A stretch of 64,000 nt of DNA from Haliclystus octoradiatus (lineage: Eukaryota > Cnidaria > Staurozoa > Stauromedusae > Haliclystidae). This document shows positions 15,501 to 26,300 of this stretch, piece by piece. The stretch spans positions 10,275,751 to 10,339,750 of the forward strand of contig OU744447.1 of assembly GCA_916610825.1 (NCBI GenBank). The letters run 5' to 3'. Under the pieces are notes generated by a model. It saw only the letters and a program-made list of their open reading frames with translations, did not search any database and was not told where the DNA came from. A program made the position numbers and the translations under genes. Each line of letters begins with the position of its first letter. Positions within the stretch are counted from its first letter, which is position 1.

Positions 15501-18500
15501 GAATACATCTTCAGTTGATTCGTTGAATTGTTGACAGTTTGAAGAATTGTTCTGCAATGGTGTGAACAAGAGCAGGTCAAAATTGTTGTTCTGTTGGTTT
15601 CCGAATTGAGAATATGATTAGAACTCATGTAATGATAATTTAAAGTAATCAAATTTGAGAGTTGTAGTATACATATTGGCAAACTTTAACAAGAACGTTA
15701 GACAAACAGTTGCACTATATTGATGATACAAGCGCCTTTAGTAGAAATATACTTTTTTTATTCTTTCTTCATTCACTATACTTTATTTCAACCCATGCTG
15801 TAATCAGATGAGCAAGATTTAATCCTTTTTCAATCAAAATAAAATTGTTTACATCCTTACCATTGATGCTGAAAATACTTTTTCTATGTTTGCAGTGAAA
15901 GATGCATTTGTAACCGACTGAACCTACAAATAAAAAAATTAACATATTCAGCAAGGCAGATTATCTTAGATCGCCACATTCACACTATATTCCCTGCTGA
16001 AAATTCAATAATTTCATGAACTGTTCATGAACATTACACTACTGACACTAACATCTTGAAAAAGCGTGAAATTTCATGGTTTTAGTGTTGGTAGTGTTAC
16101 ACAACTTGTTTTCCATGAACTGCTTACGAACTGCTTTTGTGGCGGTAAAGTCTTTAGAAATTCAACTTAATTGTTATAACATCAAATTTTGTTATTGAAC
16201 ATGTTCACCATCCTTTTATAATCATTTTGTTCAAAGTTTGGCAAATCCTTTTGATGTTGTGGCTTCTCTATGGCGTCTTTTCAAGCTCAGTCAAGACCCT
16301 CTGAGTTGTTCTAGAAAATTCTTCAGAAAGAGGGGCTTGTTAAGCCGCTTCTCTTGAAAAGAATGCTTTAAGACACAGAAGACACACATCATACAAAACA
16401 GATTTGTTGCATTAAAGTTGCTGCCGCTTGCCCAGGGATTTACAGGGGTGAATAATTTTGTAACTTACAACATTGAAAAATTGTGTAATTTCTTCATTGT
16501 CTGCTTGAATATCTGATTTACAATTCTCATTATTCTCATCTTCCTTTGTTTCTGAAATGGCTTTTCTTGGTTTATTTGTTTTCGGAAAAATTGATTCCAA
16601 TAAGCTTAATTCATTTGGATGGCGATATACACTTCTCATTACACCAAAAAAGAGTGAAATAATATGAGATGCAGCATCACCTATGAAAATAAAAATGAAA
16701 GCCATTAAGTGTATACACCACCTATTGGGATTCAACATTTTTCCTAATCGTACCTGCCATTCCTTTGTTGCATAGTGTCAATCTTTCCCATCAAAATTGA
16801 CCTCAAACATGGTATTTTGATAGGGGTTTTCGGGTCTCACTTTTTGAAAACAAGGGGTTAATACTTCTTACTTACTGCAAGAGAGTTTAGCCGTGACTTC
16901 CGGCAAAGTCAATATATAGACTTGAAGTATTGTTAAATGAAGCACTATAAATCATAAATAATAATCATTGAAAGTCCCCTGTTAGCACTTATTGCTTATT
17001 TGTTTGAGGGAATTAAACATTTACAGACAGATACAAAGAACATAGGCCTATATTGCTTTTAAACAAAAAGTTTGACGGAACGAAAATGGCATCCATGAGG
17101 CCAAGTGACTGGCATCTGTGCAATTGGAGCTGAAAGCGGCACATGAAAGAGCGTCCCAACTCTTGTAAATAGATGGCTCTGCATCAACCTGATCATATGG
17201 TAGTAACAACTTTTATGTTTCTAAAGGTCATGAAAGGTCATTGAAGCAAGCCTGCATCACAAACTTAATTCATCAACAATAGAAAAGGGTCTGCATAATA
17301 CACCCTTTGTTCTGTCTCTTCACATGTCATTCATTTACCATACACATACGTTTCCTGTGTGAAATGAGGGGAATGTCTGGGTAAAATCTCACAATAGACT
17401 GGGGATTAGTACTAGGAGATTACTACTGAAACATGGAATAACAAATCAAGACTTTCCTAATTTTTATCGAGACATTCCTGGACAGAAAATAATGTGACAT
17501 GACAGAAATATATCGCATATTACACAGACGCTATTCTTCAAATGCAATTCAACAAGCGTTCCATGTTTCAGTTTTATCATATCTGTTTGATCAAATAATC
17601 GTCATAGCAACAGAGGCTGAAATTGAACTAGTGGTGCGTAAACTTGAGAAATTCTCTGTTATTTTAATTGGGGGGAGTCACCTAGACTATTCAAACACGC
17701 AAAATATGTTGCTTTGACAAATACGCATATGCTCAGTAGCATGCAGTTAAGGGTGTGCGTCATGCCAAAAGCGTTCAGTGGCTTACAGGTCAAGTATTGT
17801 GTATTGCAACATTTACTGAGTATGTAATTTATGGATGGCCCCTTGCTGTAAGTACACACCATTTATGGAATCTTTATCTTGCTCAAACGTAGAAATCTTT
17901 TCCACTGCAGCATTAAACAACTTCTCAATTGACTCTTTAACTGCTTCTGCATACTTTGGATGATGACTTTGCAATAAATTCAACGTACTTACTACATGCG
18001 TTGTCAATTGATCAATATCACATAAATGTGCTTTATTGTTCAGACGTTGTGAATATGATACTGCATTGGGTAGGCATGATGCAAAATCTATAAGGTACTT
18101 CACAATAATATCATGGAATTTAAACCATGATTTCACAAAGTAATAACACAATGCATTTATTGAATGTCTTGATGCAGGTGTGAGATTTAAAACAGATTTT
18201 CCATTCTCGATAACAGGACAATGATTCAGTAGTTGATTGATCTGTAAATGTAAATTCAGTTATTTTTAATTTGTAATATGCTTGTATAATTTTCTTTATA
18301 ATTCTACAAATGTGTATTTAATGAGTCATTTTAGTTTGCAAGGTGTCATTTTTAACTTCTATATAAATTCAAAGTTACACCTGCGAAAAAATCTAGTTGA
18401 TTTCTTGCAATGTTCATGAACTGTTCATGAATTGTTCATGAAAAGTTCATGAACTTTACAAACTTTGATGAACTGTTTCACAGGGGTAGGCAACAATTTA

Positions 18501-19468
18501 AATATTAGCCTACTAATGGAACTTCAAGGAAAATAATACAAATAAATACAGCGCCCCCGAGAAGAACATTTTTCTTGTGATTGTCGCCCTTGAATCTGCA
18601 GTTTACCTATATCAAAAATTGGCAGTTAAAAATGACTTTTTTGTCATTTTTTTAGCAATTTTTGCTGAAATGATGGATTTTGCCCCCCTGAAATAAAATT
18701 TGATCAGTTGCCGCCTCGGAGATCTCGTCGAGATTGCCAATATCTGCAGACTGAATTCTGGACACAAATTTTGTCTTGGTTTTACAATATCCAATTCGTT
18801 TCCAACTAAATCCAGCCGCAAAACAGGAGAAAAGTAACAAAAACGGTGCTTCCAAACGCACAAAAATATATCATTTGAAAAATAAACTAGTTGCACAATT
18901 TACAAACTCTGCAGTCTGGAGGCCATATATTAGCTAGGCCTATATAGCCGTATGTAGGCCTTATGTAATGCATAATTTATTAAGATACATTACTAGTTTG
19001 TACATCATGATGTTCCAAATTGTAGTCTCGAATATTCAATACTTGGTAAAATACTAAAGAAGGTATCCCTAGGAGTAATTACTCAAACAACACGAGGAAA
19101 AATGAATAAATCAGAGACATCGGACTTCTACATTTCAGAACAAAGAACACACATGAAGTTTCAATTGGAATTGGAAACATAGGCCAAGCCGCCAAGTCCA
19201 AGACTCTGAAAACCAAACCCAACCCAAATTAGACATAAAAATGGCCAAGGGGCAAGGGGAAGAATATTGAAGGACACTTTGATTATTTGATACACTTTTG
19301 TTTTTCATGACTAGAATTTGAATGCATTTCCTTTATTACTGAACTGAGAAATATAAAATAAAATATACTCACAGAATCAACATTAACGTGTTCCTGTTGG
19401 CTCATTGATCGAGCTAAGTAATAAAAACTCAGATTGCGGTTTGATCGCACAGACGATAGACCAGCCAT
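884..19468 (-). CDS. PI4KA: Phosphatidylinositol 4-kinase alpha, N-terminal part (17 exons, 3' end outside window)
   Basis: PI4KA phosphorylates phosphatidylinositol to PI4P, mainly at the plasma membrane, in a complex with TTC7, FAM126 and EFR3 (family knowledge). Exons in transcript order: 19468-19373, 18241-17860, 16680-16469, 15923-15861, 15551-15449, 14405-14229, 13077-12933, 11614-11396, 10998-10719, 9434-9328, 7918-7765, 7063-6773, 5928-5718, 3593-3398, 2840-2756, 2321-2148, 1126-884. All have AG/GT borders and all phases agree, giving 1046 codons without a stop. Diagnostic matches to animal PI4KA include [36 protein letters not shown] and KDFAARC-like QDFAARC. This is the alpha-solenoid half; the catalytic kinase domain would lie to the left of base 1. 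The start ATG has A at -3 and G at +4. The gene sits head-to-tail with YTHDC1. Confidence 0.95.
1195..1365. repeat. Family-F repeat copy, inverted orientation
   Basis: Read on the minus strand it shares TTAGCCTTCCGGAATCTTGA, TTTTCTTCTGAAG and TTTGGCCTATAAATCA with the other copies. Confidence 0.5.
3115..3275. mobile_element. Family-A MITE, degenerate copy
   Basis: Begins ACAATGAAGCCTGTTTATAACAGCC (first 20 bases considered) and includes ACTATAGACAGGTG. Diverged from the better copies at 54515 and 23044. Confidence 0.5.
3637..3772. mobile_element. Family-A MITE, 5'-truncated
   Basis: Retains GGCCACTATAGACAGGTGG and GACCGTTATAACAG, followed by the terminal TTTGACTG. The opposite end is missing or rearranged. 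It sits between PI4KA exon 14 and the 1.68-kb transposon. Confidence 0.55.
3929..5609. mobile_element. TA-flanked inverted-repeat transposon, 1.68 kb, non-autonomous
   Basis: Ends are GGCAGGTCCACTAAAAATTT and, inverted, AAATTTTAGTGGACCTGCC, each next to a TA dinucleotide (3927-3928, 5610-5611). A TA duplication suggests the Tc1/mariner superfamily. The only open frame of note (4878-5276, minus) shows no transposase motif. It lies in the PI4KA intron between exons 13 and 14. Two TATGACGTCA sites lie inside. Confidence 0.7.
6541..6760 (+). repeat. GAT microsatellite plus dispersed repeat (family G)
   Basis: About eleven GAT units (6541-6576), then a segment with CTTATTTACAAGTTTCTTTGT, GATTTGTGGC and AATAATGTGACCGTCTACAC. 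The non-microsatellite part recurs at 9174-9310 and, weakly, at 33455-33645, which also ends in GATGATGATGATGAT. Confidence 0.55.
6773..7063 (-). CDS. PI4KA: PI4KA exon 12, highly conserved solenoid segment
   Basis: The exon encodes 97 residues (about 647-743 of the predicted protein) starting [13 protein letters not shown], with [30 protein letters not shown] and [12 protein letters not shown]. Each block lines up directly with vertebrate PI4KA, which makes this the clearest single exon for identification. It is phase 0 at both ends. Confidence 0.97.
7990..8165. repeat. Family-B-like TTCATGAA cluster
   Basis: Many TTCATGAA/AATTGTTCATGAAC palindromes without clear outer ends. Similar partial clusters: 15990-16140, 24495-24566, 27315-27400, 34140-34175, 34560-34615, 37985-38080, 49636-49703, 52605-52660, 53880-53950, 57015-57080. 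Confidence 0.5.
9174..9310 (+). repeat. Family-G dispersed repeat, copy 2
   Basis: Shares CTTATTTACAAGTTTCTTTG, GATCGTGATTTGTGGC and ATTGTGACCATCTATACTAC with 6590-6730. It ends just before PI4KA exon 10. Confidence 0.5.
9528..9730. mobile_element. Family-A MITE, rearranged (internal duplication)
   Basis: Contains two copies of the CCACTATAGACAG / GGGTTGATTCAATAG module in tandem, so it is longer than the standard element. Confidence 0.5.
10440..10620 (+). repeat. tRNA-derived SINE, copy 1
   Basis: Contains a B-box-like GGGTTCAATCC and the body GTTATTGGTTGATGTTAGAA, GGCATCCGGCCATTAAACTC and AACCAATCTAACCAACC. The same body occurs inverted at 30070-30255. Confidence 0.6.
11110..11256. repeat. 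Family-B inverted-repeat element
   Basis: Bounded by CCCTGTGAATCG and AATTTTCGCAGGGG. Contains the family string AACATTAAATGGCCCAATTT and several TTCATGAA units. Confidence 0.6.
13859..14033. repeat. 175-bp hairpin
   Basis: AATAATAGAAATAGAAAGGA at the left is inverted at the right (TCCTTTCTATTTCTATTATT), with inner arms AAGTTTCATGCTTT / AAAGCATGAAACTT. Probably a MITE in a PI4KA intron. Confidence 0.65.
14560..14755 (-). repeat. ATGAAAA-rich dispersed repeat, copy 1
   Basis: Read on the minus strand it matches 55170-55350 through TTTTCATGGTTTTCAAACTT, TTTTCACTTTTTACATTTT and TTTTCACAACA. An open frame on this strand is just the repeat; no known domain. Confidence 0.6.
15155..15256. repeat. 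Family-B inverted-repeat element, short
   Basis: CCCTGCGAAACCAGG to GAACTGTTTTTTGCAGGG around CATGAACAGTTCATG. Confidence 0.6.
16200..16445 (+). repeat. Two-copy dispersed repeat, copy 1
   Basis: Shares GTTGTGGCTTCTCTATGGC, GTCAAGACCCTCTGAGTT, TTCTAGAAAA and TTGCCCAGG in order with 58365-58620. It is a diverged retro- or DNA-element fragment of unknown class. Confidence 0.6.
16755..16925. repeat. Single arm related to the foldback element at 27460
   Basis: Shares TTGCATAGTG, CCCATCAAAATTGACCT and CACTTTTTGAAA in the same order as 27540-27665, but without the inverted partner. It is in a PI4KA intron next to exon 3. Confidence 0.55.
17860..18241 (-). CDS. PI4KA: PI4KA exon 2
   Basis: This 382-bp exon is the longest PI4KA exon in the window. 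It begins [10 protein letters not shown], matching the VQKLLCMCPV segment of vertebrate PI4KA, and continues as amphipathic helices expected of the solenoid. It opens in phase 0 and closes in phase 1, and the next exon (16680) opens in the matching phase. Confidence 0.88.
18378..18486. repeat. Family-B inverted-repeat element
   Basis: CACCTGCGAAAAAATCTAGT to TGAACTGTTTCACAGGGG. Repeated TGTTCATGAA units inside. It is in a PI4KA intron next to exon 2. Confidence 0.65.
19373..19468 (-). CDS. PI4KA: PI4KA first coding exon
   Basis: The exon encodes 32 residues beginning [10 protein letters not shown] and including [12 protein letters not shown]. This resembles the FYFNTVLSLARSLA segment near the start of vertebrate PI4KA but lacks the vertebrate Gly-rich leader. 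It ends in phase 0 at a good GTGAGT donor (19372-19367). The ATG is in a strong Kozak context. Upstream, 19469 to about 20000 should hold the 5' UTR and promoter; I see no clear TATA box. Confidence 0.85.
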
Positions 19469-19999
19469 TTTCAGGAGGATGTAATAGTGAAGAACCAGGG
19501 TGGATTTAGTCCGAATATTTGTTGATATCTTATAAAAGCATACAATCCATCGTTTATTGATTATACCGATGAAAATAAAGCATATATATACAATGGTTTT
19601 TCTTAAAATAACGGAAAATGTCTAAATCATCCAAATGTAGATCAAAACTTTGAGAATATTTTGAGAATAACAATCATCCAGAGACCATACAGAGGCTAAA
19701 ACAACATGATCAAAGTCGATCGGTTTTACGGAATCCGATTGTGCAAAGAATCGTATCTTGATCCGTTTGGTTTGATAATTTGATTTCCCCACCTTAATGA
19801 AGCAATGGGCACTCCATTTAACAACTCAATGGAATGTGAGCGTATTATTAGAGCGTTGCATTGGAAATAAATGAATCCGATTTTGTAGATATTTGCTAGG
19901 GATCAGACCCTTTGCTCCTCTTGGGCGCTATCATTGCAATCTCCAATAAAAGGTTAAAAGAATTAAAGAATAACAAGTTTACAGAGTGAGTCAAACACA

Positions 20000-20322
20000 G
20001 CAAATTAACACATTTGAACAAGAAGAAATTTATTTTATTTTTTTTTTATCTAATTTTGCATATAGTAATAACTTATATTACTAAAATAGAAACAATATAC
20101 GTGGCTGGTAATATTGAATTAGTACTCTTATAATAACCAAACAATGCTATTTACAAAGATATGCCTTCTCTTAAAAAAATCAAAGCAAATTAATAAATAA
20201 GTCTGAAAATTCATGATATCACATTTTCTTCCTTATCGTCTACTTCTGTATGTTGGTTGTCTGCCGAGGGAGCTGTAAAAGAGAGCAGCTTCAGCAGCAG
20301 CGGCAGCAGCTGTAGGATCAAA
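20000..20322 (-). other. YTHDC1: YTHDC1 last exon and 3' UTR
   Basis: The last coding exon (20322-20233) encodes [20 protein letters not shown] then RQPTYRSRR and a TAA stop. Below it lies about 230 bp of AT-rich 3' UTR with an AATAAA (minus strand) at 20034-20029, so cleavage probably occurs near 20000-20015. That leaves roughly 0.5 kb to the PI4KA start codon. Confidence 0.75.
20029..20034 (-). terminator. Poly(A) signal AATAAA of YTHDC1
   Basis: A canonical hexamer on the minus strand about 200 bp after the stop codon. A second overlapping candidate follows a few bases away (TATTTTATTT on plus). Confidence 0.55.
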
Positions 20323-23300
20323 CTGAAAAAGAAATTTTCAAATTCATGAATGTTAAAACAGTGTATTTTAATAAACTCTTGATGTTCTCAACAATTCAGA
20401 AATATAACAAGTGGTTTACGAAACAATTTAAAGTTTCTTCAGACACATTTTTGTATGAAAGTCTAATTGAAAGATAGCGACAAAAAATCATAAATAAATT
20501 TGTGGCAACGTTTCAAATTGCTGTTGAAAACACAAACAGCAATAATTACGGCAACGACGGGATATTTCAGCGGTCAGCGGTTAAATAATTTGTGATATGC
20601 GCAATTTTGTCGTCGTCGTTGTGATCTGAAACTCTTCAATGTTGAAAGTTGGAACAAATTTTAATTGTGATTTTTGTCGCAATCTTTCATACTAAAGGAA
20701 TATGAAAAGGACCATTTATGTTCATAAAATGTCCTTAAGATTCATACACAATGTACAGGACAATGCTTCAAAAGCTATGTACAACTGTACATTGTCATAG
20801 TCAGATATGTACAGTTAAGCCTGTTATAGCGGCCACCTCTATACAGTGACCACCTGTCTATACTGGTTACTCTTACAATGTCTAAAATCTATTGAATCTA
20901 TGTCTATTAAATCAACCCTGTATATAAAGGTCATCTGTCTATAATCGTCAGTTTCATTTCTTCTGATAGCTGGTTGTTGATGCAAGTTTCACTGCGGCAA
21001 ATAAATACATGCATGTGACATGTTATGAAATCTTACCATCTCAAATATTACACTGTTCTGAAGCCATGGCTGTGAATGAGGGTCAGACGTATCAGTTTCG
21101 AACACAAAAGGAAGGAATATCGTTAAGAGTTTTTTTTTTATAAAGGGATATTGTTGTTCAAATGATTTATACAGTAATGACTTCCATCCTAGTTGGTCTA
21201 TTAGTGGACTGTATTCCATAGCAAAACTATTGCAAGCTAAGCAGCATAAAATCCACCAACATTTGTAGGCCTACAGCTATTTCCAGTCAATGTACATTAT
21301 ATACTCAGATACGAAAATTCAAATTTCAAAAATGATCTTAAATCAAGGATAACTCATTAGCTAGCCAGAGTTCACATGAGTGGAAATCGTCTGAAATCCA
21401 CTAAAAGTCTGGAATTTCTCACATCTCTCTACCTATCTGTTTATTGGTCTAAATTAGTGCATTGTAATATATTTGTTGATAACATACCGATCTTTGGTGG
21501 TAACGTGGAGCCGCAGGCGCAGCAGGGTAAATCGATGCGCTCGGATATGATGGCTAAATAAAATAAAAATGAAATATAAAGACATTTAATTTTGCAGACT
21601 TATGAAGCATGAAACACTGTGTTAATATTTTGATTTTTTCAAAATTCATGCACATTATTTATAGTCATTAGTGGGACATACCCGCAATTGTCTTGAGCGA
21701 TGGAATTCTCTAACATAATCTGTGTAAGATCCGTGTAAAAGTGTTTCTTTGCGCACACCGTAGCGGGGTCTGAAAGTAAACAATGGACATGATAAACAAC
21801 CTTAAAAGAAGAAAGCCTGAAGTGCTCAGTTGAAGAAGAGTTAAAATTTATATAACTTTTGAGAAGTTGCTATCTTTGATGGCATTACTTTTCAATTTAC
21901 AGTAGTACCTACCATGAAGATACTGGATATCAATGAGAATCGAAGTGTAATTTTTAATTATAAATATTTACAAATTACAATGTTCTTGTCATAGTTAAAG
22001 GCTCGACCCGAAGCCATGAAGCGTACAAAACGTGTCACTACATGTAATCAAATGCTCAGTGCATCATCACAGATTGAATTGATAGGCTGTTAATTGCACA
22101 AAGATCCGGCAGTTATATTGCATATCAGCAACTAGTATTTATGAATCTTATTTCAGCAGAAATTGTACATAAAATATTGGCTGCTAGTTGGTTTCCCATA
22201 CCCGCCCTTTGTATACCCTGCTTGCATGGCCTACAATCAAATTTAATTGACAAGAATTTCGATGTTCGATTAAAAAGTTCGATGTGAACTTATTAAGTCC
22301 TGAAGATATCATGTGATAATATTGTTATAAACTAGAATGGAATTGGATGCATTTCAAATTGAGGACTGTCCTATATTCCAAAATTCACAAATAACTTTAA
22401 AGCTTATTCAGATCAGATTGTCAAGTAAAAATTTGTTACGCTATTCCAATTTGTCAAAATTACAGTATAAGAAGAAGCAAAACAACCATCTAACAATAAA
22501 TACCATCTCATTTTTATTAGAAATCCAGCAATTACCTGTCAGACCTATCCGACCTCTCCGATCTATCAGAGCGACTTCGATTGTCACGGTACGATCGACT
22601 TGATGATCCTTCAGATCGTGAATGCCTATCTCTACCATCAGATGATCGATGTGATGATCGTTCACGAGAAGAGCGATGATCTCTTGAGCTGTGGCGACGA
22701 TACGAGGAAGGTGCAGGTCGTTCTAAACGAGAAGGAAACAGATATGAAAACAATGAAACTATAAACTCGCCGGCTTTGGGATAAAGAGATGCTTATATAT
22801 ACAATATAGAATATACAATAATAGAATATTGCACTTTTGGGTAAGTTAATGATTTTAAAAATTATTAATAAATTATAAATTCTGAAGTCAAAAGATCGAA
22901 TTGCAAGATCAATTGAGTTTTGAACCTGGTTGATACGGTGATTTGTGTCAATAGTTCTATTTATAGACCAATACGATGGACGAAATCAATTATTTTACTA
23001 TTATAGAATTGCAAACATCAATAGTTATGCAAATAATGTTGTACAGTCAAACCTGTTATAACGGTCACCTGTCTATAGTAGTCACTCTTGCAATGTCTAA
23101 AATAGTATTTTCTATTGAATTAAACCTGTATATAAAGGCCACATGTCTATAATGGTCAATTTATCTACCTCTCGTAGCTGGCTGTTATATACAGGTTTCA
23201 CTGTAACAAGAATATAGATATTTTTGAAATCTCTATTATTTTTCATTGTCAAAGCATGAACAAGCAATACCAAATTGTAAATAAATAATTATGATCAGTA

Positions 23301-26300
23301 AATAACAAACCTGGTGATTCTCGCCGACGGATTGGTTGGTGATAACGAGATGAATCCTGCCGTGGCCTTGGTCTTGAGCTATGTAAACAAATTATTAAAT
23401 TTATCACAAAAATCTAGAACTCTTTGATAACGCACAAAAATGATATGATAGCGTGATCATTAGGCAGCCATAAGTGTAGGATTCTAGGAACTATGGTTCT
23501 TTGAAGGTCAACACAAATCCATAAGGTTTACAGTTATTCAGTTCTGGAACTCAAAAAATTATATTAGTTTATTATAACATTGAGACAAAGATGAGACAAA
23601 GCCTTTCCGCACTCCAAGTTTCACATGTTTATTTCACGATCATCAGACTGTATATAATAAGATACAGTATACGATACCGTGTGATGATCGTGAAATAAAC
23701 ACGTGAAACTTGGAGTGCGGAAAGGCTTTGCCTCATCTTTGTCTCAATTTTATATTATGTTCTGTTTTAACAAACATTGAGCACTTTCACATATATGTGT
23801 TTCAACTCATATTACATTATTATATTAGTTTACTATAATATTATAGTATTTAGTTTAACACAATTAAATGAAATTTCATTGAAACGTTGATGATTTCTGA
23901 AAATCAACTTCGAAATTCTCTTATCCAGCATTTTATTTAGCAAGAAATTTTAAATCTTTGTGGGCACCGTATTGACATTATGTTGTGAAGATTTGTATGC
24001 ATCACATATTCAACATACTTATACTGGTAATAATATGGGCAAACAATGGCATTGCTTGGTGAATTGCTTACATAAATACTTTCTCTATACATACTTTCTG
24101 CTAATTAATTATGATGTTGCTACTAGTCCCAGAAGCCCCACATACTGCATCCCTAGTAATATCACTGCCATATTCAGCGACGCAATTGAATTATTATCCA
24201 GCTCATACCTTAAATGATCAGGTCTTGATATATGATGTCTTGGCGGTGGTAAAGGTCTGTGTGTGCTTCTAGGTCTTGTTTTTACGAATCGCGATAGCTC
24301 AATTCCGTCATCAAAGGGAAATAATTTACATAATTGCTCACCAATACTTGGTTCTACTTCCTATAATACCAAATAACACATACAAAAGTAAAAACACAAA
24401 AGGTTAAATTTTAACATTTCAGAAAGTATTTTATAAACAGAACAGCTAGTGAATGTCAGTTCATTAAATTGCCGTATTTGAAGTTAATAAGTTTTTTTAT
24501 GAAAATGTTCATGAAAAACAAAGTTCACGAACTGTTTATGAACTCGGAAAATATTTTCACAGGGGCGGTACATTAACAGTACATAAATAAACACAGTACA
24601 TTTAACAGTACATAAATAAAAACAGTACATTTCATAAATAACCTATTCAATGTTTATGGCACGCGTTGACACAGCTCACGCAAACTGTTAATCAAATGTT
24701 TATGAAAAGTGCAAAATTTAACACCTGTGTAACGTAACAGTCTGAAACTAGCATATGATTCTCTGCCCAGCAACAATAACACCTAAAAAATGATGGCATA
24801 TTATTCAACTGTCATGAAATCATAACTCTCAATGAAACATGTCATAGCTTAGCAGCTCCCGCAATGCTTTGAGTGATATCGTGAAAAGTATTTTTATTAT
24901 AATTTTATAAGTTTGTTGGCTGTTATTATCTTTAATTGATTCCCTCCCGCCCTTCCCACATTTCTCAAGTTGGTAAGTAATGTCAGGTTTGTTTTGTGTT
25001 CATTATGCATTCACTATGTGTAATTTCCACTGATTATCAGTGTGACGGGTGCTTGGTTGGATCGGGATCCATCGGAGAGTGACAGGTTCGCCATAGCAAG
25101 AGCAGTATACAACAAGCATGCAGAAGTTAAACGCATAAAGCCAGCTGACAGATGTGAAAGAAGCATATAGCAAGCATTTAACATCAAGCATATAGATGTT
25201 ATTGAAGCTTATTAGTTGTGCATATAAATATCTAAATAGAAGCATGTAAATAGATATCCCATCAACCAAGCACCTAACCCAGAGCTCATCATCGGATGAA
25301 TTTAACTGAATAATAATACAATATAATGCATAAATTATATTTAAACTCAGTGGAAGTTCGAAGTTGTTGGGGGGGGGGGGGAAATAACATGTTAGTTCAC
25401 AGGCCCTATGGTTTCAAAAAAAAACTTGGGACTAGTATGCAGGATGGGCGCAAATGTCAATTTCCAATTACGGGTGTCAATAGCTCCAGCACAAGTTGAT
25501 ACTATAGAACAACATACAATTACTATTATTTACCTGCCCATCACGGCAAATCTTTATTTCTTTATCTTCATTCCATGGATTTCGTAAATGATTACATTTT
25601 GTAAAAGGCAGTTCCCTCCTGGAAAGAAATACACAGCATCCAATTAAATTTAGATACCAGAAAACTTTCTGGATATTTGGTGCTTTCGGAGGTCATTCCC
25701 AATAAAACATTTAAATGAAAACATTCACTTCCATGAAATGTGCTCAATTGAAAGATTTACACAGTATTTCTCAATTGTTTGCAGTAGTTTCGTTTTCAGC
25801 TTTGGTTGATTCAAAGAGGCTTTCACATAACCAAATGGGATATTTCATAATCCAATATCTGGAAAACTAACTTAGTTCTGAATTCTGATACATGGCAGAT
25901 CACTCGAACATGATTTTATTCAGATATAAGAAAAGAACTAATTAGAAAACGTGGATTTCCTATTTGCTGAGATTGCTTCAAACTAAAGAGTAGATCCAGA
26001 CAAAGTACCTATCAGCACAATTCCAGCCATTTACAGTTTCTATCCTCGTTTTTGACTGAATTGGACATTCATGCATGAGTTATTTGATAATTACCACAGT
26101 TCTGTGAAAAAGTTCTACGTGAACTTATTAGGTCCTGAATGGATGATGATGATAAATTTATCACAGTCAACCTGCTACAACCGTCACTACAATACGACAA
26201 AATAGAATTTTCTAATGAATCAACCCTGTTACAGCGGCGGTCAATTTTTCACATCACAATCAGCTGTTACGCGCACAATGCACATGCTTAACAGTATTAC

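Noticed and set aside
21027..21065. Possible 33-bp exon ([11 protein letters not shown]) before the last YTHDC1 exon
   Set aside because: It has AG/GT borders and fits phase 0, but it has no counterpart in YTHDC1 and is short enough to occur by chance. The flanking exons join in frame without it.
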